DNA of 64,000 bases from Salvator merianae (lineage: Eukaryota; Chordata; Lepidosauria; Squamata; Teiidae): positions 75,473,838 through 75,537,837 of the forward strand of contig QVOM02000042.1 of the NCBI GenBank assembly GCA_003586115.2. Reading direction: 5' to 3'. Both the position numbers and the translations under genes were made by a program. Positions 33,766-45,225 of the stretch are shown here, in pieces. The notes beneath the pieces were generated by a model. It did not search any database. It saw only the letters and a list, made by a program, of their open reading frames with translations, and was not told where the DNA came from. Within the stretch, counting starts at the first letter, position 1, and each line of letters begins with the position of its first letter.

Positions 33766-36105
33766 AATTAATCAAGAGCCTCACATCAAGTGATCAGTCT
33801 GCCAAACTGACTAAATGATATTGTGCTTACAGAAATACCAATTTATTTGATGATTTGGCAAGACAAGCAATACCAGGGATCATCAGTGATGGATGGAATG
33901 AACTTGGGTAAAGCTTTTTGTATTTGAGACAAAGAGATCCATCAGGGCACATGTTGCATTACAGAGTAGTGTTTAACTACTTCCACTTTGGGGGAGGCAG
34001 TTGGGAAGATGGCCTGTTTATAAGTTACAGAATAGCCTGATGTCAGACACTAAAATGTTTTTCTGTTGGATTTTGAATATATTTCTCACATTGGGCATAC
34101 ATATTGATTTATTGCTGTATTTTGCATAAACACTGGTTCTTTTTAACACCTCAGGCTATGTCTACATGAAGATGAAACAAAGTTGCCTCCTATTGTCCAA
34201 CTGTCCCTTTGAGCTGCACTGCCACATATCCCCCTGAATAGAGTACCAACGTGCCAGCCTATTTCCACTCCTCTGCCTTGCTTCTCTAGACCTGTTTCTT
34301 GGGGCTACCACAGTGACTGGTTGCCTACCCCCAAGTCCCCCTCACAAGCGTCTTGTCATAACTCTCTCTCTTTTCCAAATATGAGATTTGTTTCTTTTTT
34401 TCAGACATTGAGTATTCCAACCAAGTCCTTGTATACTTGTATTTTTTAAACCAAATACTTCTGTTGTTCCTGACATTTTCTTCCCCCTCCTTTTTTGGGG
34501 GGGGAGGGGGTACCTCATTCCCTTACATCCCTCTTCCAGAACTGTTCCTTTTAATTTCAGTGATTGGTTTTGCCATCTGCAGTTGTGCCCTTCCCAAGCA
34601 TTACTCAAGCAATCCCACCCTCCCTTTCTCCAATGTGAATTTTTATTTTCCACCCCCGGAACCAGATATTCAAAGCAGAAATATAGCATTATATTCCTGA
34701 AACCTATTATTCACATTAGTTAGAACACTTCCTCTGCTCCTTCACCACACCTACTAGGGGCAGGCAAGTCCACCCTCAGAAAGAGGTGCCCATTGCACTC
34801 AATCCTCTAAAGGTATCCTCTGAGTACTTCAAGAACTGAATGAATCAAGGGTCAGATGTGAACAACTGCATGTGACAAAAAACATCCCAGTGTTACCCCA
34901 CTTTCCATATGCAAATATAGCCTTAGAATGCAGGAGATTGTGGCTGGCAGATGATGGCATGTATTACATTGGAACACGAGCAGGCGAATGATCCCCTGAT
35001 GTTAATGGATGATTTAATTAGGCAATTGTGCTAAAGCAGAGATGATGCTGGTATACTGATTCACCTCAAAGTTGCGTCCCAGTGTTCACATCTCTGTCAT
35101 GTGACATTGTTACTAGTGAACAACGCTTCCAGGTATCAGTGGGGCTATCTGTAAGCAAATATAGTACCCACTTAATTCTCAAGGTATGTGCGATAAACAC
35201 CTTATCATCCAAGAAAGGCTGTAGAACAGTAGTGATACTTTATCGTGGTTTTAGGTACAAGAGACACAAAATATTCTGACATGGTCTGTTTTCATCTGCT
35301 TATTATTCTTAGTAGAGACAGGCAAAAATTAGGGGCACAGTGCAAATCTAGTTAGATATATCAAACCTGATGGGATTCTTCTGATGACTGGATGGATTGA
35401 TAGAAATGACTCTATTTGCAATCCAAAAGACAAGTCATGAAACAGCTCCTGCATGTCCTATTGTCACTCCAAAAGAAACACTCAAAAAGGCTCAAAACAC
35501 TTTGCCAACTAAGTATGATCATTGCTCAGCCAACAGAGGCTCTTAATGTAACCCTCAACAAATAATCCCAAATCACCCAAATAGATGCTACTAGCCCGTC
35601 TGCAGAAGCATGCCAGTGACATGTAATTTCAAAAATGTGAGGGAGACCTTCTAAATTTGAGTGACGTCTAATGTGAGTGACTCTAAATTTAACATCACAG
35701 ACTAATCTAGTCTGTGACTCTAGAGCCCCTCCAAACTATGTATCTGTTATTTAGGAATGAGTGCACTGTAGCCAGATTTGAGGTTTCAGAGCAAGACGCT
35801 TAATTGGCACACAGGAAATGGCCCTGAAAGTTGGCCATTTTCCGCATCCCAGGAAGTTGCTGCGCTGTCACTATCAATCTGCAAGGCACAGGCATTAGAG
35901 GGCAGCAAGTGCTTTACAGAGCATGTTAAATGAAGAAAAGGAGCAGAGAGTAAGGGCTGGGGTTTGGGGTGTTTTTTTTTGCCGTGTTCCAATGGAAGTA
36001 ATGTGATTCACAGAGCTGATACGGAGACGAAAATGGAGATAAAGAGTCAAGGGCAAAGCTACATATTTTCGACAGTATTGACAGCATTTTTATGAATAGA
36101 TAAAG
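33766..36105. other. Intergenic, no gene seen
   Basis: Several short open frames on both strands (for example 34342-34700) overlap one another and carry no motif. A G/T-rich run at 34493-34512 and a T run at 35972 are the only notable low-complexity features. Confidence 0.35.
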
Positions 36106-36290
36106 AGAGCAGAAAAGGTAATGGTAAAGACTTCCCCAAGTTGAGCTTGATTCCTAGCAGCTAAAAGGTCAAACCAGTGTACCTGGAAGCAACAAAAAAT
36201 GGACTGTCCATCGCTTTCTTTGCAGGATTGAACCCAGGATCTTATGTAAGCATAGTACGTGCTCTACCATTGAGATAAATAGCAAAGACT
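36105..36290 (-). mobile_element. tRNA-derived SINE (head region)
   Basis: On the minus strand the tRNA-like promoter is visible: A box TATCTCAATGGTAGAGC (about 36260-36276) and B box GGTTCAATCC (36225-36234) with normal spacing, and ACTATGCTTACATAAGATCC between. It does not fold into a clean cloverleaf and lacks a tRNA 3' end, so it is a SINE head and not a tRNA gene. The head resembles the widespread squamate SINEs that begin GTAGCTCAGTGGTAGAGC. Confidence 0.65.
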
Positions 36291-37610
36291 TGGAAAAAAA
36301 GATGGACGCTCAGTACTCCAAAGTGGCTTGCTGAACATTTGAAGCAAGCATGTCAAAATACATGCTGTACTCATTTTTAAAACATACGACTTTCCAACAA
36401 TGCAGTGAAATTGACAGTAGCACTATTTTCTATACCAGTTCTGCTCAAGAATGAAGTTCGTTGGAATACCCTCTGGCATCTGTCCCGGTAGGTGCGCAAG
36501 GTCACATTTCAATCTTTCTCATTAAACCAGAACTGAGATTAGATATGCAATCAAGATAAAACCCAATTACTGTGTGCCAGGAACTTCAGACCTTGAAGCT
36601 GAATGTGGCCTGGTGCATTGGGACCTCAGGAATCTCCTCAGATCGTGGTCCTCATGCCCTTTGCCCCACGTTCTTTGAATTGGAATGCATGCCCTAATTG
36701 TGAAAATGCCCTTGTTATTTGGGCAGAGATATATAATTATTTTCTTATGAAGTGTAGTCTTGCTATACAAAGATGAGAGCACATCTGGAATTCTACTCAG
36801 TTTTGCATCTGTCGTTTTCCACAGCTTGATATACAGTGTTTGGAAAGTTGCCTATGAAGCATGATTCTGAAACTAAAAATGGTTCCCTCTCCCTGCTCTT
36901 AAGCAAAACGCAGTAGTAGACACCCAGAAAAGCTGATGGCCTGATGCCAAATAAGGCAGCCTCCTATAATAAAGACTTGACAATGCTCCTCTCTGAAGGT
37001 TTTGCTCTGTTTTTTGCAATCCATTTAGTTATTCCTCTCTCGTCCATACCAGTCACTGCATCATTTTCTGACCTTTTGGACTGGATCATGAGTTCCAGTG
37101 CTCTTCTTACATGTAGGATAAACCAACCAAGTTTATGTATGAAAAAGTAACAAAAACTGTGTACCTTAGCATCTTGGGAACTTTAGAAGATTCAAAGCTG
37201 CAGTCACACAATACAAAGATAACAGAAGTGTATGCCTAGTAATTCAAGCACTTTGGATTGAAAATATATGGCAAACTGCCTAGAATGTCTGGAAGACTTT
37301 GGTATGCAAGCAAGACTAGGTTAAATCAATGGACAAGCATGTATAAAATACAGAAGATTAGCTCACCAGAAGCCTAATTATGGGCATTTTCAATCTTGAA
37401 CTTTGTGCTCCTTTTTTAAAACATAATTCTTTATAATTCCACAATAGTAGCTCAAGCTCTTTTTGTCTCATATTAAAAGGACAATGACTAAAACTACAGT
37501 GCAGCTATTGTGATTGTCTCCATAATCTATGCACTATGGCAGACCTTGCATGCTGTTGTGGGTGAAAAGTAGTTGCTTGAAGAAGAATGCATACATAGAG
37601 TTGCTTCTCG
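36291..37610. other. Intergenic, no gene seen
   Basis: No coding sequence or named repeat recognised. The frame at 36567-36782 has no known motif. Confidence 0.35.
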
Positions 37611-37611
37611 G

Positions 37612-38099
37612 GGAATTTTTGCACTTTCCACCTTAGAATGGGATAATTATCCCATTCTAAGGTGGAATTGACCACGCAGCACAGACACTGTCCACACTGA
37701 GGGGTTCCAATTACTTACCTTTAGCAGGCTACTGGCATTAGCCATGCCCAGTCCTGACCATGGCAGTGACTGGGAAGTGTCTGGCCACTCCCATGGTGAC
37801 CAGCGAGGCCGTGCAGCATGCAGGCATGCACAGTTGTGATTAGCTGATCATGCAGGCACAGTCAGTTGATCACACCAGCCTGGTCACCACACGCCCAGTA
37901 AGTGCAAATGCACCTTACTGGGAGGTGACTATCACCTCCCAGTAAGGCTGTGAAGCACAAATTAGTGCTCCACAGTGAGTTGGGATCGGGAGTGGCTGTA
38001 GCCTGCTCCTGGCCACTCGGGCTTCTGCCTAGTGCAGACAGACACACTTGGCTAGCAAGAGTGCTTGACACTTGCTAGCCTAAAGTACAAACAGGCCCT
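37612..38099. mobile_element. hAT-type MITE, about 488 bp
   Basis: Begins GGGGAATTTTTGCACTTTCC with a hairpin, CCACCTTAGAATGGGATAAT and its complement ending CTAAGGTGG, and ends AAAGTACAAACAGGCCC. Same family as 28161-28695. It abuts the next element within 20 bases. Confidence 0.65.
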
Positions 38100-38126
38100 C
38101 TAAGTCAAGCTGTAAGAACTCCAAAC

Positions 38127-39397
38127 TAGGGATGTGCACGAAATGAATTTTCTCTGTTCATTTCGCAATGCATCGAAACTTCGTAGCTTCGTTTTCGCAC
38201 GAAAACGGAAGTCGCGAAAATGGCGATTTTCGTTTTCGCAGCGAAAATTTTCGTAAATTTTTGAAAACCGGAAGTGGAAAATCAATGAAATCAGTAGCGA
38301 AAAACAAATGCCGCATATCCCCCTGCCCTCTCCCTTCTATATTTGACCGTCCACGTTGCTAATTTAAGGAGTTGCTTCGTTAAAAGTAAAAATTGCACGG
38401 AGCTTACTTTTTACCGGCGGCCGGTTTGTAGCAGGATTCAAAGCAACGAAGGTACGTTTTGGGTTCCTCACTGCAGCTCGAAAGCAAGCGAAAGGAAGCG
38501 AAGGAATTTTTTTCGCTTTGATTTTTTGTCATTTTCGATGCCTTTTCGACGCTCATGTCTGTGCGCGCACGCGCGCTAATTTCCGTCCCTTTAACTTTTT
38601 GGCGCGACTCGTCACTGTCTGCCGTCCGTGCCGATCGTTTGGGGCACAGAAATTATTACCTCGCCTACGAGGCGGGCAGGCTTAGTCAGCGACGCACGAA
38701 GCAATTGCCTTCAGCTCAGCGCGTAATTTAGAAGACTGGCGGCAGCCGCAGGATGAAATAACTCCCTACTTCCGAGCAGCAGCGAAATGACGCCTCGTCT
38801 TGCCCTCCCTTCTTACTTCCGAGTAGCAGCGAAATGTTGCCTCATCTTGCCCTCCCTTCTTACTTCCGAGTAGCAGCGAAATGACGCCTCGTCTTGCCCT
38901 CCCTTCTTACTTCCGAGTAGCAGCGAAATGACGCCTCGTCTTGCCCTCCCTCCCTACTTCCGAGCAGCAGTGAAATGACACCACGTCTTGCCCTCTGTTT
39001 CAAAACGAAGAACTATATAACACCATCAAAGAAGTTTTATTAACTCCAAGCCGTCTGAGTTTCTCATCCTCATGCGGTGCGATCGCTGCGAGGCAGGCGA
39101 AGAGTTAAAAAAATACCGTCTTCCCTAATGTGATGCATTACAATTTCCACCTCTAGAGGCAGAGACTTGAGGCTACGAAGCTACCGAGCTTCGTTGCTTC
39201 GCAGTTTTCGCAGTGAAAAAGGACGAAAAATAGCCGTTCGCGGTGAGTAGCGAAGGTCACGAAAATTGACGAAAATCGCCGTGACTTTCGCTATTCGCTT
39301 TCGCGATAGGGAGGGCACTTCGCATTCGATGCGAATGTTGCGAAGCAACGAAATTCGTACGAAATTTCGTTGCTTCAAAATTTCGTGCACATCCCTA
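38127..39397. mobile_element. hAT-superfamily non-autonomous element, 1271 bp, perfect 8-bp target duplication
   Basis: Terminal repeats TAGGGATGTGCACGAAAT and ATTTCGTGCACATCCCTA, flanked by CTCCAAAC at 38119-38126 and 39398-39405. The 8-bp duplication is diagnostic of hAT. The subterminal regions are full of TTCG/CGAA words (TTCGTTTTCGC and similar), and the body is CpG-rich in an AT-rich region. It carries five 47-bp tandem repeats at 38768-39002. No transposase frame is present; the short frames are by-products of the CGAA repeats. Confidence 0.92.
38768..39002. repeat. Five tandem copies of a 47-bp unit
   Basis: Units start at 38768, 38815, 38862, 38909 and 38956 with ACTTCCGAGTAGCAGCGAAA and end CTTGCCCTCCCTTCTT. 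Spacing is exactly 47 in every case and the copies differ by only a few bases. It lies inside the hAT-type element at 38127-39397. Confidence 0.95.
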
Positions 39398-39405
39398 CTC
39401 CAAAC

Positions 39406-40550
39406 TCCTTGAAGACGTAATGTGCATAGAAGTACAAAGTGCTTTGCCTTAATAGGTATATGCATCCTGATAGATGGTGCTTATTTCATATCTAGGCTGT
39501 GACCAGAAGGCCTTGTTAAAGTGATAGATGTACATACTAATGACTGGTGAGTCACATGAGTGCATATACCTATCATTCATACTGCATTGTGGAGATGTGG
39601 AAATACATAGGAGGGGAGAGTGCAGGATTCTGCACTCTGAGAGCTTCAGCAGCACTTTTTCCTTCCTGTACTGGATTGTGGGTCCATATCTGTGGCTGTA
39701 AATCATACCATGTGGCTGTAAAATGTTGTGCAGTACACTCCAGCAATCTCGCCACAATGAACCAGTGTGATGGGCCCTAGGATGGGCCTTGCGACTTTAG
39801 TGGTGGATCAACACCACTTTCCCTGGCCCATAGGATCAGGGCTACAGCTGTAGTTACTCAACTGTCATTTTTATTCTGTTCATGCTTTTTGTTCCAGAAA
39901 AACTTTAAAAAGAGCAATGGATTTTCTCTTTTTTCATTTCTAGAACAAAAGCTACTGAAGAATTATATCTTCTAAACTTCTTAAGCAGAAGCCAAAGCTT
40001 TTAGTGTGATTGTTACAGACTTTGACTGTGTCACTGTATTCTAAACAGTTGATCAAAAGAGATCGGACTGATTCAGTGAACTCTACAGTTTGTGTACCAA
40101 CTCATGAAAGTAATTGAGCTTTGACTTTCCAGAAAAGAAAATGGGCTGGTCATGAGACTAGATTAGTCTGTGATGTTAAATTTAGCACACCACATAAATT
40201 TGTCTCAATTTTCAGTTTGGCACTGCAGTCTTATGGCATTCTATCATTAGCGCATATAAAAAGTATAAACTAAGTTAATGTGTGGGAATCACACTATTTT
40301 GTATAGTGTATCTTGCTGTCTCCTTTCTATGGTGTTTTCAGTATATCTAAAACTGAAAAAGTAATGGCAATAAACAGCACCACACAGATTGTGAAGGGCA
40401 TATACACAAATTATTTCCTCTTTTAAAATATGCAGAGGGGACAGAAGGAAACCCTCATTTTTATGTTTTTCAAAAGGAGCAATAGGAAATAATTCACACA
40501 TGAGCTCATCACAATCACTCACTTATATTTTATAGTGGGGTATAACATCC
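39406..40550. other. Intergenic, no gene seen
   Basis: A weakly palindromic, possibly MITE-derived piece near 39460-39780 (repeated CATACCATGTGGCTGTAAA-type words). No coding sequence. Confidence 0.35.
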
Positions 40551-40554
40551 ATCC

Positions 40555-41066
40555 ATGGATCACTTTTTTGTCATGGAGGAAGGGCTTGTGCATCTCGATG
40601 AAGCTATAAACTATGTCATGCAGGATTACCCAAGATGGGCAGGTCATAATGAAAAGCTTAGATCAAAAGTCATCCACTAGAGAAGGAAATGGCAAAGTAT
40701 CCTTACCAAGAAAACTCCATGGAAAAGCACTACAGAGAAAATAATATGACACTGGAAGATGAAGCTCCAGGTTGGAAGGTGTCCAAAATATTACTGGGGA
40801 AGACCCGAGGGCAACTACCAGTAGCTCCACGAAGAGTGAAGTGGCTGTGCTAAAGCTGCGGATGTGTCTGGTGGTGAAAGGAAAGGCTGATGCTGTAAAG
40901 AACAATATTGCATGGGAACCTGGAATGTAAGATCTATGAACTGAGGTAAGCTGGATGTGATCAAACACAAGATGATAAGATTAAATATTGACATCCTGGG
41001 AGTCAATGAACTCAAATGGATGGGAGTGGGTGAATTTTATTCACATGACCACTACATCTACTACTG
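40555..41066 (+). mobile_element. Bov-B (RTE-clade) LINE, 5' part
   Basis: Plus-strand sequence with GGCTTGTGCATCTCGATGAA, ACTAGAGAAGGAAATGGCAA and TGGGAACCTGGAATGTAAGA. The reading gives GTWNVRSMN-GKLDVIKHKM, LNIDILGVNELKWMGVGEF and DHYIYY, the start of the Bov-B endonuclease domain. The copy is interrupted at 41067 by an L2 3' end and resumes at 41300. Bov-B is abundant in squamates and is known for horizontal transfer between squamates and ruminants. Confidence 0.88.
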
Positions 41067-41299
41067 ACTACGGGGGATCCCTAGACTATGCAACACTCCC
41101 CCCCCCTCCCGAGGTGCATCAGGCATCTTCACTTTACATCTTTAGGAAACAGTCTTTGGCTAAGGAAACAGTTTTCCCTCCCCACTTCCAGGCACTGTTT
41201 TTGTATGTGCATTTTACATTCTGTTTTTATTGCTGTAACCTGCCCTGAGACCTTCGGGTATAGGACAGGATAAAAATGTGAATGAATGAATGAATGAAT
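41067..41299 (+). mobile_element. L2-type LINE 3' end with (GAAT)n tail, inserted in Bov-B
   Basis: Contains CAACACTCCCCCCCCCTCCC then GAGGTGCATCAGGCATC, which overlaps and extends past the 3' UTR seen in reverse at positions 1-30 of this window. It ends GTAACCTGCCCTGAGACC...GGATAAAAATG and a (GAAT)n run at 41276-41299. It splits the Bov-B codons for YIYYCGQESLG, with ACTG at both junctions (41063-41066 and 41300-41303). This is a heavily 5'-truncated insertion. Confidence 0.85.
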
Positions 41300-41914
41300 A
41301 CTGTGGGCAAGAATCCCTTGGAATAAATGGAGTAGGCCTCATAGTCAATAAAAGGTTAAAAAAAGCAGAACCGGGTTATGATCTTAAAAATAATAGAATA
41401 ATTTCTGTTTGAATCCAAAGCAAATCACTTAACATCGCAGAAATCCAAGTCTACACTCCAACCATATGCTGACAAAGGTTTGCATAGTCAAAGCTATGGT
41501 TTTCTGGGTAGTAATGTATGGCTGTGAACGTTGGACTCTAAGGAAGACAGAGTGCCAAAGGATTGACACTTCTGAATAATGGTGCTGAGTAAAACTTCTT
41601 GCAGGACTGCAAGAATAGCAAATCAGTCAATACTAAAGGAAATCAACCCTGCCTGCTCACTGGATGGACCAATACTGAAGCAGAGGCTCATATGCTTTGG
41701 CCACATAATGAGAAGACAGGATTCACTAGAATAGAGCCTCATGCTGGGCAAGATTGAAGGCAAAAGGAGAAAGGGACGGCAGAGGATGCAAGACAATGAA
41801 CATGAGCTTGTGGAGATGGCAGGAGATAGTGGAGGACAGACTGGCCTGGTGAGCTATAGTCTAGGGGATCATGGAGAGTCAGACACTACTGAATGACTGA
41901 ACAACAACAACATA
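41300..41914 (+). mobile_element. Bov-B (RTE-clade) LINE, 3' part, internally deleted
   Basis: Resumes with CTGTGGGCAAGAATCCC (YCGQES) and continues with endonuclease codons to about 41460. It then jumps, by internal deletion, to the C-terminal region: GTCAAAGCTATGGTTTTC, TGTATGGCTGTGAACGTTGG, CTTTGGCCACATAATGAGAAG. The typical 3' end is AGTCAGACACTACTGAATGA followed by CTGAACAACAACAACA. The RT core is missing and several stops are present. Confidence 0.88.
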
Positions 41915-42180
41915 ACATCCATAGTAATAATAAATCCACTGTAATTATTAAACACATCATACACCTAAATGCAAATAATCCTCCTTATTCCTGTGGGAGG
42001 CCACTGTTTTCACTAAAGTGAGGGCAGAGTGAAAAACGATATCTCAAAGAGCAGCAGGTTGCCTAAAGCTAACTGGTGAATTCATGAATCAGATGAGATT
42101 TGGGCTCATCAAATATCATAGAGGAAAGAAGAAAGGGATCTGAAATAGGAGGTATCCCAGCTGTGAACATGCTTTAAACA

Positions 42181-42660
42181 ATGTCAATGTCAACTTATTG
42201 TTTAGTCTTTTAACCCTATCAAAGTTACATATAAAAACATATAATCATAAGGTATAAGTGTAAAATCATAAATCAAAAGGAGAATAACATTATAATTATC
42301 TACCCCCATTCCCCTTTCCGTGAGCCGTATTCTGATCGCTGAATAATTTCCTAAATCAAACAGCCTTAGCAAAAAACAGGGCTACCCTATATGTCACCTG
42401 GATGTTTTCTCCCTAAAGAAAAGAAATCAATTTACATTCTGTGTTCCAGTGATTAACCTTTTGTAAATGGGGGCCCAGATAGATTGTTCTGACTGAAGAA
42501 TACAGCTGACAGACAAACAGAATATGAGAGAGATCTTCAACCACTGGCATGCCACAAACACACAATCTTTCCTTGTAAGGCACCTGATGGTGATTACATG
42601 TTTTTATTTGTAACTTTGATATTGTCAAAAGACTATTCAATAAACTGACATTGACACTGG
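42181..42660. repeat. Inverted pair of LINE-like fragments
   Basis: About 85 bases at 42181-42265 (TGTCAATGTCAACTTATTG...TATCAAAGTTACATATAAAA) are repeated in reverse complement at about 42575-42660. Between them, on the minus strand, the frame at 42413-42640 has ERLCVCGMPVVEDLSHILFV-C, a Cys/His knuckle like that at the C-terminus of some LINE proteins. The lineage is not clear. Confidence 0.6.
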
Positions 42661-42775
42661 CTTTAAAAAAGCACTAAAAATCAACTCCTGGAATCCAGAA
42701 CTCAGGAAAACATGTACCATCAACAGAAGGTTGATATATAGATGATGCAATGTGCATTTTCCACAGAACTTTTTG

Positions 42776-42932
42776 TTTGTTTAATCCAGATCTTTTTATT
42801 GCACGATAGAATACAAACAGCATAAAACAATATAAAACAGTCTTGTTTGATTCTGTACATGCCAGTGAGTATTATATTGTTTTATACTGTTTGTATTCTA
42901 TTGTGCAATAAAAAAGGTCTGGATTAAACAAA
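42776..42932. repeat. Long palindrome, arms about 60 bp, loop 36 bp
   Basis: 42776-42835 pairs with 42872-42932 with only a few mismatches (TTTGTTTAATCCAGATC against GGTCTGGATTAAACAAA). Both arms contain a TTGTGCAATAAAAA-type LINE end, so the palindrome may come from two head-to-head copies. Confidence 0.88.
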
Positions 42933-43068
42933 TCAACAACTGGATGAATCACACATTTTTCAAAAGTTCACTACCTGGTGGTAATATGTCAGAGCAATTG
43001 CACTTCTTGCCATGTACTTCAGCATCACTCTGGTGTGTCCAGAGGCAAAGAATTACAGGACTATTGTT

Positions 43069-43914
43069 TAGGGATGTGCACGAAGGCACTTTTCCCTTTT
43101 CGCTTCGCAGGACTGCGAAGCTCCTAGGCTTCGTTTTCGTGCGAAAAAATACGCACGAAAATGAAGCCCTTCGTTTTCGCGGCGAAAATCTTCGCCGCGA
43201 ACGGAAGCAGATAAATCAAGGCGAAGGGAAAACCTTTGCCTTAATTTCTCTGCTTCGGATGGCGCTCGCCTCTCTCTCATTCCCCCCCCCAGTCTGTCAG
43301 TCTGATGACAGACTGGGGGCGGGATGAGAGAGAGGCGAGCGCCATCTGAAGCAGAGAAATCAAGGCGAAAAGGTCTTCCGTTCGCCTTGATTTCTGCTCC
43401 CGATGGCGCAGCGCGCTCTCTCACTCCCGCCGCAGTCTGTCAGTCTGATGACAGACTGGGGGGGGGGATGAGAGAGAGGCGAGCGCCATCTGAAGCAGAG
43501 AAATCAAGGCGAAAAGGTCTTCCGTTCGCCTTGATTTATCTGCTTCCGATGTCTGCTGGCTGCCTCATTCACCCTAGGCTGTCAGCGCTCGCTCTGACAG
43601 CCTAGGGGGGGTGAGTCAGTGAGGGGAAGAGAAGGAAAATCAACGGGAAGGGAATCCCTCCCTTCCGTTGAATTTTCTGCACTTCCACTCGCTGCTGGCT
43701 GGCTGATTCACCCTAGGCTGTCAGCGCCAGCGCTGACAGCCTAGAGAGGTGAGACTTTGGCAAATTGCGAAGGTCCCGAAATACTTCGAAAAATTGAGGG
43801 ACCTTCGCAATTTGCATTCGTGATTTCTGGTGCCCTTCGCATTCGATGCGAAGGGCACGGAATCACGAAATTCGATCGAAAATCGAATGCCACGAAGCTT
43901 CGTGCACACCCCTA
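43069..43914. mobile_element. hAT-superfamily non-autonomous element, 846 bp, hairpin array, perfect 8-bp target duplication
   Basis: Ends TAGGGATGTGCACGAAG and CTTCGTGCACACCCCTA, flanked by CTATTGTT at 43061-43068 and 43915-43922. It belongs to the same family as 38127-39397 by its termini and CGAA-rich subterminal parts, but the interior is unrelated: 144-bp tandem duplication and at least five hairpins. CpG-rich. The open frames through it read repeated amino-acid words because of the repeats and are not genes. Confidence 0.92.
43243..43744. repeat. Array of hairpins and a 144-bp tandem duplication inside the hAT element
   Basis: Hairpin 1: arms 43243-43280 and 43324-43360. The block from AGTCTGTCAGTCTGATGACA recurs 144 bases later (43291 and 43435), as does AAATCAAGGCGAAAAGGTC (43357 and 43501). 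Hairpin arms CCCTAGGCTGTCAG/CTGACAGCCTAGGG lie at 43572-43585/43594-43607, and CTAGGCTGTCAGCG/CGCTGACAGCCTAG at 43713-43726/43731-43744. Another near-perfect pair is 43635-43653/43659-43677. Confidence 0.9.
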
Positions 43915-43922
43915 CTATTGTT

Positions 43923-45225
43923 TGCTATCCTTTCACAGAAAGAAGGAAAGTTGGTAGCTTATAATGTCTGTGTGAAAGAAGAGAATCTGGTGAACTCCCC
44001 TTTCTGCACAATAATTCTTAAGAATGCAAGAGGCTTGTTACCACATACACCTGGTCACTCCAAATACCTTCCATGCAAATTTAAACAGTTGCCAACGTTG
44101 CTTTTTCCATCTAGTTCAGCAGCTCACTCCAGTTCTAACACCATGAATCAAAATGTCTCCATGTGCTCAATGATTTGTTCCAATTTTACTATTTTGAGAC
44201 AGAAGTATAAAATGTATTTTTGCTAGCACTCTCAAGTTCCAGGACTGCTAAAACCTTGTCCGTACTTTTTTCAGAGGTATTTTTCCATAGCTGCTACAAG
44301 GTGACACTGAGATCCTGGAGGTTACAGCATTGTGAAGCAAAGCAAGTGACAAATAACCAGCAGGGAAACAGGAGACTAGTCAGAGAAGCTGCATCATCTC
44401 ATTGTGATCAAAGGAGTGCCAGCATGCCTAAACAAGGATCTAGCAACTATTTTAACAGGGCAAAGAGTATGGAACTCTCAAATACACTTCAAAATTCACA
44501 TTCATATGATATCTTAGGGGAAGAGATCTTGTGGTAGACTGAGGAGCAAGCATTTAAGCTGCCACATAATCAAAGAGATTACTTTTTCAGGTACAGGATA
44601 CTAGTAAGTGTTCTTCAAAGCATCACTTCCATAACAGTATGTGTCTGACAGCAAGTATGTGATAGTGCTACTAAAAACAAAGTCACAGAAACAGTAAAAA
44701 GTGATGGCTACCACACAAAGCCAATGAATGAAGAAGAGGCCGTGAAAATATAAGCTAAGCAAAAGCAATTGTATGAATCTGCAAAGGGGAGATGCTTCAT
44801 TCCAGGAAATACAGCTGTAACTGAAATGCTGTTGCAAGACCCAAGGTGCTATGGCTTTGAGGTGCTCAAGTCTTGCTTTAGTGTCAGCAAGAGACAACGT
44901 GGAAACAAACCTCAAGAGAAATTGTATTTGAGTCAGTATCGACAGCTAAATAACAGCTATGTTACATATACATCTCCCAAAATCATTATGGGATAATAAC
45001 ATGAAATAATTCTTCTGCAAGAGAAGGATAAATAATGACTTTCATTAAAAATATCTTCTCCTGTATTGGGCATGGTCAAATTAGTTAATCATATTTATGG
45101 TCCAGATTCAGGAAAAGTGTGAGAAGAAAAAATCCACAGAGACGATCACCCACTCAGAAAAGGTTGGTCATTCCCAATTTTCGCCCAGATCCTTAAAAAA
45201 AAAAAATCAGTTCTGCCTAGAAGAT
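43923..45225. other. Probable TRABD2A 3' UTR and downstream region
   Basis: On the minus strand this follows the TRABD2A stop. No coding sequence recognised; the open frames at 43846-44226, 44220-44537 and 44601-44915 have no motif. A clear polyadenylation signal was not identified, so the transcript end is unknown. Confidence 0.35.

Noticed and set aside
36220..36290. Possible tRNA gene on the minus strand
   Set aside because: A and B boxes are present but stems do not pair well and the rest is SINE-like, so it is annotated as a SINE head.
38768..39002. Five regularly spaced 47-bp repeats, superficially like a CRISPR array
   Set aside because: The whole 47-bp unit is conserved with no unique spacers, and it lies inside a eukaryotic hAT-type element.
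42413..42640. Zinc-knuckle protein gene
   Set aside because: The Cys/His stretch is part of a LINE-like repeat pair and is not bounded by splice sites or a full domain.
43324..43605. Long open frames reading repeated peptide words through the hairpin array
   Set aside because: Open frames are produced by the 144-bp tandem repeat being a multiple of three; both strands are open, as expected from palindromes.
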